NCBI GenBank assembly: GCA_965261255.1
Contig: CBDHCQ010000004.1
Span: 2,046,001-2,110,000, forward strand
Source: Bin80 sp965261255
Lineage (GTDB): Bacteria > Bacteroidota > Rhodothermia > Rhodothermales > Bin80
Reading direction: 5' to 3'
DNA length: 64,000 bases
Under the pieces are notes generated by a model that was given only the letters and a program-made list of their open reading frames with translations, searched no databases and had not been told where the DNA came from. Of this stretch, positions 45,617 to 54,947 are shown in pieces; positions within the stretch are counted from its first letter, which is position 1, and each line of letters opens with the position of its first letter. Both the position numbers and the translations under genes were made by a program.

Positions 45617-45943
45617 TCAGATAAATGTGCGGAGTGCTGGAATGAATACTGAGAAGTATAAGAAAAGGAATAACAAAGCAAGCACACAATAGGCTGCGAA
45701 CCCAATCCAGGTTTTCTTGACTTCCCTGGCCTTCAAGCATTCGATGTAGCTTCTTTCGAACATCCAACGCTCATCCCCTTCATATTTCACTAACAATGCT
45801 ATAGAGGGGTTAGGGGAACGCAAGTATACAATCAATACTCCAATGGCACCAAGCAGGAGCCCGATCCAAAACCATTTTGTCACTGAAACACGATTAGCCT
45901 CCAATTCTGCATCCTGCATCGTTGAGGAATTAATATTTGTCAT
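45617..45943 (-). CDS. small two-helix membrane protein, copy A
   Basis: This 108-residue protein has two predicted membrane helices (TKWFWIGLLLGAIGVLIVYL and CVLALLFLFLYFSVFI) flanking a charged loop (KYEGDERWMFERSYIE). No family was recognised. Its first 16 residues are identical to those of copy B at 46084-46407. The space from 45313 to 45616 on its downstream side holds only the trailing part of the duplication. Confidence 0.65.
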   Translation of the reverse strand: MTNINSSTMQDAELEANRVSVTKWFWIGLLLGAIGVLIVYLRSPNPSIALLVKYEGDERWMFERSYIECLKAREVKKTWIGFAAYCVLALLFLFLYFSVFIPALRTFI

Positions 45944-46083
45944 GGAGAAACTTGCTGTTAGTATGAGTTGGCGAATATAAAGAAAAAACCCTGAACCAAG
46001 GGGATTTCTGCGAAGTCATCCGTTCGTCCAGGTCCCCAATGGGGAGAATTCCTGACCCAGCCAGACCCTAAATTCTCTTTTGG

Positions 46084-46407
46084 CTATATGTACCTGAATG
46101 CCGCAAAGAATAATACAAAGGATGATAAAAAGAGTAATAAACAGAGCGCAATGCAGGCTGCAAACCCAATCCAAGTGTTCTTGACTTCCCTGGCCTTCAA
46201 TGTTTCGATATACCTTCTTTCGAAAATCCAACGTTCATCCCCTTCATATTTTGCTAACAAAGCCACAGAGGCGTCAGGGGAATGCAAGTATACAATCAGC
46301 ACTCCAAAGGAGTTTAGCAGGAGTCCGATCCAAAACCATTTTGTCACTGAAACACGCTGAGCCTCCAATTCGGCATCCTGCATCGTAGAGGAATTAATGT
46401 TTGTCAT
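46084..46407 (-). CDS. small two-helix membrane protein, copy B
   Basis: This 107-residue paralogue of copy A has the same layout; the central charged loop (KYEGDERWIFERRYIETLKA) is most conserved and the second helix (ALCLLLFLSSFVLFFAAF) the most changed. Conservation of frame in both copies, with mainly conservative substitutions, argues that both are expressed. Function unknown. Confidence 0.65.
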   Translation of the reverse strand: MTNINSSTMQDAELEAQRVSVTKWFWIGLLLNSFGVLIVYLHSPDASVALLAKYEGDERWIFERRYIETLKAREVKNTWIGFAACIALCLLLFLSSFVLFFAAFRYI

Positions 46408-46760
46408 GGAGAGACTTGTTTTTTGTGTGAGTTAGTGAATACAATAAGTTCCTTAAACCATGGAGTTTTTGAGAAATTCATCCTCTAAGGTCTTCATTTT
46501 CGTTGATACCATCTGGGAAACCGATATGAGCTGGTCGGGGTTTGCATTGCCCCCATTAACATACGGAAATTCCCTGCACGCCAACAAACAAAGGGGCTTA
46601 TACGGGAATTCCCTTAACCCAACTTCGCCATTTTGTAGCATTTTGAAATGGCTAAGTTAGGTCAAGAAAGTCCTGTATCTCGTAAATTACTACATATTAC
46701 AAACTTGGGCTACGAGCCTTGAATAACGGGGACTACCTTGCTTGAAACAAAGAAATTGAC

Positions 46761-46795
46761 AAGGAGATGGAATGCGGTTATTCAATCACAAGTAG
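46761..46795 (+). promoter_or_regulatory. possible leader mini-ORF before the WD40 gene
   Basis: A strong Shine-Dalgarno sequence AAGGAG (46761-46766) is followed by an ATG at 46772 that opens a seven-codon frame (MRLFNHK) ending in TAG at 46793-46795, three bases before the WD40 ATG at 46799. The WD40 start itself has only AGGA almost touching the ATG. Translational re-initiation from the leader is conceivable; chance cannot be excluded. The rest of 46408-46798 shows no gene. Confidence 0.3.
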
Positions 46796-46798
46796 GAA

Positions 46799-49204
46799 AT
46801 GAGATACAGCATACTTTTACTAACATCCCTATTGTCTACAACTGTTTTGGGGCAGCCACTTTGGACGGTTAAAGAACAAGAGATCGGACATGGAGACTGG
46901 GTTGAAGCGGTGGCATTTTCTCCAGACGGTACGCAGTTGGCTTCTGGGTCTAAGGATCAAAGCATCCTTCTGTGGGATCTGGCCACGGGGGCGCTACTGC
47001 AACGTTTCGTCGGACATGGAGAGTGGGTTACTTCGGTGGCATTTTCTCCAGACGGTACGAAATTAGCTTCTGGGGCCCTTAATACAAGCATCCTCCTGTG
47101 GGATCTAGCCACGGGAGCGCCATTGCAACGTTTCGTCGGACATGAGCACGAGGTTACTTCGGTGACATTTTCGCCGGATGGAACGCAACTAGCTTCTGGA
47201 TCACATGATCAAAGCACCCGTTTGTGGGATGTGGCCACGGGAATAGAATTGCGACGTTTTGAAGGGCACACAGAAGGGGTTAGTTCCGTAGCCTTTTCTC
47301 CAGACGGTACACAGTTGGCTTCTGGATCATCGGATGAAGGAGCCCGCCTGTGGGATGTGGTCTCGGGAGTAGAATTGCGACGTTTTGAAGGGCATGGAGG
47401 ATACATTAGTTGGGTAGCATTTTCTCCAGATGGTACGCAGTTGGCTTTTGGAGGTGGTGGAGGGGTTAGTCTGTGGGACGTAACCACCGGACAAGAACTC
47501 CGACGTTTCACAGAACATACAAGAGGAGTTACTTCGCTGGCATTTTCTCCAGACGGCACGCAGTTGGTTTCTAATGGGTCAGATGATAACAGTGTCCTTC
47601 TGTGGGATCTGGCCACGGGAGCCCTACTGCAACGTTTCGTCGGACATACGAGAGGAGTTACTTCGGTCGCATTTTCTCCAGACGGTACGCAGCTGGCTTC
47701 TGGGGCAGTGGATAGAAGCGCCCGCCTGTGGGATGTGGCCACGGGAGGCGAACTGCGACGCTTTTCGACAGAAGTATATGAAATCCGCTCTGTGGAATTC
47801 GCTCCAGGCAATATGCAGTTGGCTTCTGGGTCCGAAGATCGCAGTATCCGTCTATGGGAGGTAACCACAGGAGTCGAACTGCTACACCTAACGGGACACA
47901 CAGGGGGGGTTAATTCGGTGGCATTTTCCCCAGATGGTACGCAGTTGGCTTCTGGAGCAGATGATAAAAGCGTCCGTCTTTGGGATTTAACCACGGGGGT
48001 GGAGTTCCTGCCCATTACCGGACATGCAGGCTCGGTTAATTCGGTAGCATTTTCTCCAGACGGTACGTGGTTGGCTTCTGGATCGAAGGGTTTCAGTATC
48101 CTTCTGTGGCATGTGCCCGGGCAGACACAGTCGCAGCACTTATTCTTTGGGCATACAGGAGATATTTCTGCCTTAACATTTTCTCCAGACGGCACGCAGA
48201 TGGCTTCTGGGTCCGAGGATCGCAGTATCCGCCTTTGGTCTGTGGCAACTGGACAAGAAATCCAACGCTTCACGGGGCATACAAATGGAGTTACTTCCTT
48301 AGCATTTTCTCCAGATGGTACAAAGTTGGCTTCTGGGTCATGGGATCAACACATCCTTCTGTGGGATCTGGCCACGGGAGCGCTACTGCACCGTTTCGTC
48401 GGACATAGAGACGGGGTTTCTTCGGTGGCGTTTTCTCCAGACGGTACGCGGCTGGTTTCTGGATCATATGATCAAGGCATCCGTCTGTGGGATGTGTCAA
48501 CTGGACAAGAGGTGGCTCAATTTGACCACGAGGCTGCTGTATTGTCCATTGCCGTATCCGGCCACGGAGTTTTCCTGGCGTCTGCCGGACCGGGGAATCT
48601 CAAAGTTTGGAATTCTGCAAGTCTACCTGAATTCACAGGAGATATAGCGGATCAGAATTTTCCCCGAACACATCCGGTCACGCCCCTAGTTTTTCCTGCA
48701 GCGACCGCTGGACTTGCATTAATCAAGTACACGCTAACACCAGCGTTGCCTGTGGGGTTGAACTTTGACGCACCCACACGAACGCTGAGTGGAACACCAA
48801 CGGTCGTAACCAACTCCCCTATTGAATACACATACACGGCAACGGTTGTGAATGGCGATTCAACGAGTCTAACGTTCACAATAAGTGTTTATTCTCCGGT
48901 CTCTATTGAGGCGGAAGCATTACCAGAAACATTTACGGTAATCGGCAACTACCCGAATCCTTTTCAAAGTACCACACAACTGATGTTTGATCTTCCGAGA
49001 GAATCTCGTATACGGGTAGAAGTGATGGATATGATCGGTAGACAAATGCTAACGGTTCCTGCAACGAGAGTTGAAGCCGGATGGGCGAAGACGATCAACC
49101 TGAACGGAGAGTCCTTGCCAGCAGGATTTTATCTCTATCGTGTAGTTGCTGATTCGCCCGAGGGAAGCTCATTTCAGACGGGAAGCTTTGTTCGAGTTCG
49201 GTAA
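46799..49204 (+). CDS. exported WD40-repeat protein (two seven-blade propellers) with type IX sorting domain
   Basis: This 801-residue protein starts with a signal peptide (MRYSILLLTSLLSTTVLGQ). I count 14 WD40 repeats of about 42 residues with the cores VAFSPDGTQLASGS and RLWDVATG, enough for two seven-bladed propellers. Residues about 610-700 form an Ig-like putative domain and the last 85 (from GNYPNPF to VRVR) a type IX secretion sorting domain. The Ig-like part and tail are closely related to those of the LRR protein at the left edge of the window. The repeats are unusually uniform, suggesting recent expansion or gene conversion. It is probably a surface or secreted binding scaffold; the ligand is unknown. 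Confidence 0.9.
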   Translation: MRYSILLLTSLLSTTVLGQPLWTVKEQEIGHGDWVEAVAFSPDGTQLASGSKDQSILLWDLATGALLQRFVGHGEWVTSVAFSPDGTKLASGALNTSILLWDLATGAPLQRFVGHEHEVTSVTFSPDGTQLASGSHDQSTRLWDVATGIELRRFEGHTEGVSSVAFSPDGTQLASGSSDEGARLWDVVSGVELRRFEGHGGYISWVAFSPDGTQLAFGGGGGVSLWDVTTGQELRRFTEHTRGVTSLAFSPDGTQLVSNGSDDNSVLLWDLATGALLQRFVGHTRGVTSVAFSPDGTQLASGAVDRSARLWDVATGGELRRFSTEVYEIRSVEFAPGNMQLASGSEDRSIRLWEVTTGVELLHLTGHTGGVNSVAFSPDGTQLASGADDKSVRLWDLTTGVEFLPITGHAGSVNSVAFSPDGTWLASGSKGFSILLWHVPGQTQSQHLFFGHTGDISALTFSPDGTQMASGSEDRSIRLWSVATGQEIQRFTGHTNGVTSLAFSPDGTKLASGSWDQHILLWDLATGALLHRFVGHRDGVSSVAFSPDGTRLVSGSYDQGIRLWDVSTGQEVAQFDHEAAVLSIAVSGHGVFLASAGPGNLKVWNSASLPEFTGDIADQNFPRTHPVTPLVFPAATAGLALIKYTLTPALPVGLNFDAPTRTLSGTPTVVTNSPIEYTYTATVVNGDSTSLTFTISVYSPVSIEAEALPETFTVIGNYPNPFQSTTQLMFDLPRESRIRVEVMDMIGRQMLTVPATRVEAGWAKTINLNGESLPAGFYLYRVVADSPEGSSFQTGSFVRVR

Positions 49205-49560
49205 AATGTTCATTCTTCAACCAGAGCCACTAGAAAAGGATGGGTGATACCTTTTCCATAGATGCGAATTCGTTCAACATCCTAGATATCTGGGCTCAAA
49301 CAGCCGTTAACCCCTGAAATCCTTCCGTAGATGGAATCACGATCCACCAGCCATTGTGACGCACGAATCCAATAAATGGGGAAATGCCAAGCTATCTCAA
49401 AGAGGTCCCCTTGTACAATGTCGAATCTGACAAGAAGGAGTACGACCACGGTTGCAAACTGCCAGAGGATTCAAGCAAGGATCAAATTCAGTCACTTGGG
49501 AAGTCGTACAGATCTCTTTGTAGATGAGTCCCTGCATCATCGTATCTATCAAGCGATGCA
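49205..49560. other. intergenic, no gene seen
   Basis: This 356-base gap separates the WD40 gene and the subtilase gene, both on the plus strand. Short frames have no recognisable content. It should hold the promoter of the subtilase gene; I saw no clear terminator. Confidence 0.4.
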
Positions 49561-52500
49561 TTGAACCGCATGTTGCTTAACGCACATTTCTTCGAGGTTC
49601 GGGATTCTTGTAGAAGAGCAGCTCTATGGTCCCTTGAATCCACTATTTCGAGAATCTGGAAACCATGGATCCAATGCATTGTGTTCGCAGTGCTTTCCGC
49701 ATCTCCTGGATTATCTCAGGGCCTAGAACTAGATCATGCGGTTGAGCCGGGGGTGATTCTGGTTCAATACGAACTTGGTGTATCTTCGGGCAAGTCTGCA
49801 TATCCATCTGTGATTGAAATTCAATCAATTGAAGTGGCGTTTCCATTTTTGGAAAATTTAACAGGGGACCGTGCACAACTCCCCAGTGTACAGGCATTGA
49901 AACGGACCTACCGTGTGAGGTATGACGCAGACATTTCGCCATATAGAGCTGCTAGAATGATCGAAAACAACCCCGGTGTCAAATACGCTGAGCCCCAGTT
50001 TCGGAGCTTTATAGATCCAATTCCAGCACAGATGCACCAGAATCAGCACCCGCCTGGAAACCATAACCAGCCCATCCCGAATGATCCTATGTTTTTGAAT
50101 GAGGGGTATATGGAAATGATGGAAATCACAAAGGCCTGGGATGTCGTGAAGGGGGAGGACGGGGAGGTGATAGTCGCAATTGTGGATAGCGGTACCGACT
50201 GGGAGCATCCTGACCTGCGGGAGAATGTGTGGGAGAATCCTGGAGAAATTCCAGGCAATGGAATAGACGATGATGGTAACGGTTTCGTAGATGATGTGCA
50301 CGGCTGGAATTTTTTCAATAATACGAATGACCCGAAGCCATTAGAGGAGGGCCCCAACTTTCACGGGACCGCAGTTGCAGGGGCAGCTGTGGCCGTTGCA
50401 AACAATGGACTGGGACTGGCCGGAACCAGTTGGAACGCAAAATTCATGCCGATCAATGTAGTCTCCGGGCCGAACAGTAATTGGTTTTTCCCTGATGCGG
50501 GCGTGCTATATGCTGCGATCAACGGGGCACATATCATCAATGCCAGTTACGGGCATATATCTGGATACGGCCAAACAACATCTACCGTCTATCAGACTGC
50601 TCAAGATCTTGGGAGCCTTGTCGTTGCAGCAGCAATGAATCATGAAATTAAACTTGGAGGAGCTTGGGGGGCATATCCCGCATCCTATCCAACAACACTC
50701 AGTGTTTGTGGCACGGAGACCAATTCATATCGCAATGTATTCAATTATGGATACAGTGTGGATGTTTGTACAGCTGGTAGGAGCGTCTCAACGACAACGT
50801 TGAACAACGCTTACGAGAGATATAGCGGCACATCGCTTGCTACGCCTTTAACAGCCGGAATCGCCGCTCTGGTCAAGACACGATTCCGACAGTTCACGCC
50901 TCAACAGATACGTGAGCAGATTCGAGCGACCGCAGACGATGAGATTTACGCAGGGAATCCATCTTTGTTTGCAGGACTTCTTGGTAGAGGATATGTGAAC
51001 GCCTATCGAGCAGTGACAGAAGCGGGTAAAGTTTCAATTCGATTAGTGGAATGGGCCGCTACGGATGAGAACGATGATGATCGATTCGATATATCCGAGC
51101 CAATTAATATCACAGCAACATTTGAGTCATTTTTGGCCAATGCAGAAAATCTCACGATTGAGTTGATTACAGAGCCTGGGCATGCGATCTTTCCAAATGG
51201 TAGCACTTTTAGTTTAGGTGCTCTCAGAAATGGAGAAAAAGCTTCAATGGATTTCTCGGTGATCCCAACGCAAAGCGCTCCTTACCGATCGTTCCTACTT
51301 ACTGAGCCCCGAATCAGTACACCAGCGGGAGAGATTGTGAGCGGATCGGACGTAATTGGGTTGCTCGTGAATGAAGCACAATTGGCGCTTCATGAAACGA
51401 ACACATTCAAGTACACAATGACTTCGGAGGGAAATATTGGCTTTGTTGATTTCATGAATAGAACTTACGGCAGGCACAATACCAGTCTTGGTGAAATGAC
51501 CGTAAAGGGGGAAGAGTTTACGCACCAGGCAGGGTTACTGATTGGAGCCGGCCCCAGCGCAGTTGCAGGCTCCGTATTTGGTAATCGCTCACCAGAGAGA
51601 TGGTGGGGGCAAAATCAGGATTTTGAGCCGGCTGGTCAAATAGAACTTTTAGAGGAAGAGAATAGGCAGCAGGTGAGTCGAGTGATGTTGAACGACAATT
51701 CCATGAAGCTTCCTGCTGGTTTGGAGATTATTCAGGAATCAATGGTAAGTCAACATGCCCAGTATGCAGATGTAGCACTTTTTCGATACAGATTGCGGAA
51801 TCAGACGGCTTCATCATTGGTGGGACTGCATGCAGGGCTGTATTTTTCTGTACCTGTGAGTGATCAAGTTGGTATGGCTAAGTACCAGAATTTGTCCGTT
51901 GAAGAGGTTTTCCCATATATGAGCCTAAACATATCAGGGGGAGGTTATGTGGGGTTCGCTGTATTGTCAGACCAAGCTCCCAAACATTACAGGACCTATG
52001 ATGATGAGTGGTCCGATGAACGGTGGGAATCGCGTGCCCCAGAGGAGGCGTGGCCTGGACTCAGTGGGGGTATCGTTCCAGGGGGGCAAAGTAATGGTGG
52101 AGATGGGCAGCTTTTCGCCTCTGGCCCGTATACAATAGAAGCATTATCTGAAGTGGTAATAGATTTTGCAATGATCTATGGGGAGGATGTAGATGATCTT
52201 ATTGAAAACGCACGTCGTATGCACCAGTTGAGAGAGCGATGGAGGGTCCCAGCAGCGATAACGGCACCAACAACAGTTTCCATTATTGAAGGGGATTCTG
52301 TTACGTTTGGAGTCGCGCTAACGGCGCCCCCCTCTGATGATGTGTTGATTATGCTTTCTGGACATGAGAGTACCGATCTAGTTCCAGATCAGACAACACT
52401 GACTTTCAGGGCGGACCAATGGCCAAATGGGCAAGCACTGATCCTGAACACACGCAAAGACTATGATATTGAAAACGATAAAGCCACACTGATACTCTCC

Positions 52501-53820
52501 GCCTCCGGTGGGGACTATGCGTCCGTGAACCACACTATTGATGTGACGATCTTAGACAACGGGATTGGGGCGGTTGAGGTGCCGGCGTCAGTGGAGGTTG
52601 CTGAGGGAGAATCAACGACGTTCGAAGTGAGCCTAAAGGCGTCCCCTTTGAGTGATATGACGATGACATTTGGTGGGTTTGAAGGTACAGATCTGGTGCC
52701 GAATCCAAAGAGTATGGTGTTCACGACCTCTAACTGGAGTGTCATACGAACCGTGAATATATTGGCAGAAGTGGATCCTGATCTTTCGAACGACATTGTA
52801 CCACTGATACTTACAGCATCAGGAGGCGGGTATTCGGTTTCTCACACGATTGCCGTCACCATAATAGACAGTGACGAAGCGATGATCTCTGCACCGACCT
52901 CCGTGGAGGTGCTGGAAGGTGAAACGGGGGCACTGGAGATTGCGCTTTCCTCTCCTCCTTCGGGATATGTGATTATGACACTTTCTGGACATGAGAATAC
53001 GGATCTGTTAATAGCCCCCGCCGCCTTAGCTTTCAACGTAGACAACTGGTCTACTACACAGAAGGTAGCCTTAACGGCTGCTCCAGATGCAGATTTCGAA
53101 AATGATGAGGTGATCTTAATACTAACGGGATCCGGCGGTGGGTACGACCAAGTAACACTAGCCGTCCAAGTTACGATCAAGGACGTGGATGAGGCGAACA
53201 TTTCGGCCCCAAGTACGATCACGGTCAGGGAAGGAGACTCAAGCACATTTAGTATCGCGCTTACAGCACAGCCAACCAGTAACGTCACGGTGAAGGTTAG
53301 CGGCTACGAAGGGACGGATCTGGCGGATGCGCCGCCAAGCCCGCTGAACCTAACGTACACACCAGCAGACTACTCCATTGCGCAATCAGTGACATTGAAT
53401 GCGACGGAGGATAATGACCACCTTGATGATGAGGTGACCCTGACGCTTACAGCAGGTGGCGGTGGATACGCATCAACGCACGAGGTGACGGTGACGATTG
53501 AAGACCACTATAGCCTGAATATTTCCGAGCCGGAAATACCAAAGAAAATGACACTCTGGGGAAATTATCCCAACCCATCATCGGACGCCACAAAAATAGA
53601 ATTTGATCTGCCTGCACCAGCACAGGTTTCAGTTGTAATGACGAACATGCTGGGAAGAACTGTTAAAACCCTGCCCTATGGGTGGTTGGGCGCAGGAAAG
53701 GCACTTACGATAGAGATGATTACGGCTGACTTACCCTCGGGGGTATATTACTATACGCTGAGGGCTAAAATGGGAGAAAGACTTGTTGAGCAATCAAAAT
53801 CAATGATTATTGTGCGATAG
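49561..53820 (+). CDS. exported subtilisin-family (S8) protease with four Calx-beta-like repeats and type IX sorting domain
   Basis: This 1,419-residue protein has a signal-like segment at about residues 33-53, a propeptide-like region, and a subtilase domain with catalytic Asp in VAIVDSGTDWEHPDL (D209), His in FHGTAVAGAAV (H268) and Ser in YSGTSLATPLTAG (S425), plus oxyanion Asn in INASYG. Acidic Asp-rich segments (GIDDDGNGFVDD) suggest calcium sites. Residues about 900-1320 hold four repeats of about 100 residues (VEVAEGESTTFEVSL-like starts, LSASGGDYASV-like ends) related to Calx-beta domains. The C-terminal module (from GNYPNPSS) is a type IX sorting tail. Start: TTG at 49561 or ATG at 49570. 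It should be a surface or released endopeptidase. Confidence 0.92.
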   Translation: MNRMLLNAHFFEVRDSCRRAALWSLESTISRIWKPWIQCIVFAVLSASPGLSQGLELDHAVEPGVILVQYELGVSSGKSAYPSVIEIQSIEVAFPFLENLTGDRAQLPSVQALKRTYRVRYDADISPYRAARMIENNPGVKYAEPQFRSFIDPIPAQMHQNQHPPGNHNQPIPNDPMFLNEGYMEMMEITKAWDVVKGEDGEVIVAIVDSGTDWEHPDLRENVWENPGEIPGNGIDDDGNGFVDDVHGWNFFNNTNDPKPLEEGPNFHGTAVAGAAVAVANNGLGLAGTSWNAKFMPINVVSGPNSNWFFPDAGVLYAAINGAHIINASYGHISGYGQTTSTVYQTAQDLGSLVVAAAMNHEIKLGGAWGAYPASYPTTLSVCGTETNSYRNVFNYGYSVDVCTAGRSVSTTTLNNAYERYSGTSLATPLTAGIAALVKTRFRQFTPQQIREQIRATADDEIYAGNPSLFAGLLGRGYVNAYRAVTEAGKVSIRLVEWAATDENDDDRFDISEPINITATFESFLANAENLTIELITEPGHAIFPNGSTFSLGALRNGEKASMDFSVIPTQSAPYRSFLLTEPRISTPAGEIVSGSDVIGLLVNEAQLALHETNTFKYTMTSEGNIGFVDFMNRTYGRHNTSLGEMTVKGEEFTHQAGLLIGAGPSAVAGSVFGNRSPERWWGQNQDFEPAGQIELLEEENRQQVSRVMLNDNSMKLPAGLEIIQESMVSQHAQYADVALFRYRLRNQTASSLVGLHAGLYFSVPVSDQVGMAKYQNLSVEEVFPYMSLNISGGGYVGFAVLSDQAPKHYRTYDDEWSDERWESRAPEEAWPGLSGGIVPGGQSNGGDGQLFASGPYTIEALSEVVIDFAMIYGEDVDDLIENARRMHQLRERWRVPAAITAPTTVSIIEGDSVTFGVALTAPPSDDVLIMLSGHESTDLVPDQTTLTFRADQWPNGQALILNTRKDYDIENDKATLILSASGGDYASVNHTIDVTILDNGIGAVEVPASVEVAEGESTTFEVSLKASPLSDMTMTFGGFEGTDLVPNPKSMVFTTSNWSVIRTVNILAEVDPDLSNDIVPLILTASGGGYSVSHTIAVTIIDSDEAMISAPTSVEVLEGETGALEIALSSPPSGYVIMTLSGHENTDLLIAPAALAFNVDNWSTTQKVALTAAPDADFENDEVILILTGSGGGYDQVTLAVQVTIKDVDEANISAPSTITVREGDSSTFSIALTAQPTSNVTVKVSGYEGTDLADAPPSPLNLTYTPADYSIAQSVTLNATEDNDHLDDEVTLTLTAGGGGYASTHEVTVTIEDHYSLNISEPEIPKKMTLWGNYPNPSSDATKIEFDLPAPAQVSVVMTNMLGRTVKTLPYGWLGAGKALTIEMITADLPSGVYYYTLRAKMGERLVEQSKSMIIVR

Positions 53821-54122
53821 GCCGCATTCAAATAGTGGCGGATCTGGATTTATCTTGGATGTATCTCCATGAATCTCTGCAGGATATGCTTACGGGTAGA
53901 GCATTTAAAGACACAACGGCCGCACTCAGGACAAAAGATAAGAGATTACCTAGACAGCCCTGTGTAGTACTTCTGACCAAGCAACCCTGCCCCAGTTTAT
54001 CAGCGTAAGAATTTTCAAGTGGAGCCACAGAATTAGCCCTTCTTCATAAACTTGATCTGATTGGCGCATCATTAACGAATTTTGCACGTAGAGAATTTTA
54101 AACATTTATACCAAAATTTGAA
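53821..54122. other. intergenic, no gene seen
   Basis: About 300 bases without a convincing gene between the protease and a small lipoprotein gene. One 66-codon minus-strand frame lacks features. Confidence 0.4.
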
Positions 54123-54389
54123 ATGAATTACCGAGTCATACCCTCTGCCATATTCGTTCTAAGTGCAATTCTCCTGGCAGGATGCGAGCAGAATCTTATA
54201 GAGATGGCGAGTTCCTGGGAAAGCCTCGGATGCTGCGGTTTGATCATACTAGTACTGGATATTATAGCCATCGTGGAGATCGCCGGAAGTTCACGAACTA
54301 CGGGCGCCAAGCTCATCTGGATTCTCTTTATTGTTTTCGTGCCGTTCCTGGGATTGATTGGTTACTACGTATTTGCCGACCGTTCATAA
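54123..54389 (+). CDS. small PLDc_N-domain membrane lipoprotein
   Basis: This 88-residue protein has a lipoprotein signal (AIFVLSAILLAGC) followed by two membrane helices of the phospholipase D N-terminal (PLDc_N) type: LIILVLDIIAIVEIAGSS, KLIWILFIVFVPFLGLIGYY and the closing FADRS. The family is widespread as a stand-alone membrane domain with unclear function, sometimes linked to cardiolipin synthase. It is flanked by long non-coding stretches and appears monocistronic. Confidence 0.78.
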   Translation: MNYRVIPSAIFVLSAILLAGCEQNLIEMASSWESLGCCGLIILVLDIIAIVEIAGSSRTTGAKLIWILFIVFVPFLGLIGYYVFADRS

Positions 54390-54947
54390 CCTTGGGAACT
54401 CAGACTGATCCGGTCCCAACATCAGGAACTCTAGACTGAAAAGTCAGATCCTAAATGGGTTGGCGGCATCTCTTCTTAGCTCCTGATATATACACACCCA
54501 GGGTGACCGGTACTAGTTACAGTTCACTGTCTCGATCCCCACCGAACTGCCCGCATACTCTGCGAATATACATGCTGTAGATTGGTCGTAAATGATAACA
54601 TCCGATAACGATTCAATGCGACAGATACAAACATCTATACTCTGAGGGCACAACCACAATACCGGATTACTAATTTTATTATATACTCCTGCAGTCAGGC
54701 CGTAGCCACGATGTGCGCTTTACCACATGTTCTTCATAAACTTTCTCGATGAAAAAACCGACGAGCATTTGGAAATCCTGCTATTACGGTGTTAAGACCT
54801 TCAATCACCGGTTGGCATTGCTATGGGTTGACGCAGCGGACTACAACAATTATGTCCGAGGGTGACAGATGCTCAACCTAGCTGCAACATGCACGCGTGA
54901 TTATAATTTTATAGCCAACATTCTTTTTGCAGATCGCATCAGCCGAT
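54390..54947. other. intergenic, no gene seen
   Basis: This 558-base stretch is AT-richer than its surroundings and holds no convincing gene, tRNA or hairpin. The promoter of the downstream interrupted phosphodiesterase gene should be here. Confidence 0.4.

Larger units (their letters stand above)
45520..46450 (-). repeat. tandem duplication, about 465-base period, of a small membrane-protein gene
   Basis: Two copies of about 465 bases lie head to tail, each holding one gene (45617-45943 and 46084-46407) plus about 100 bases downstream. The downstream parts also match (CATCCGTTCGT at about 45551 and 46016; CCCAGCCAGACCC at about 45594 and 46060). Coding regions are much better conserved than the membrane-helix ends, so the duplication is not brand new. 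Confidence 0.8.

Noticed and set aside
47209..48273. 354-codon open frame opposite the WD40 gene, rich in Cys, Pro and Ser
   Set aside because: It repeats with the WD40 period and is a mirror of the uniform repeat DNA; no start signal or family motif.
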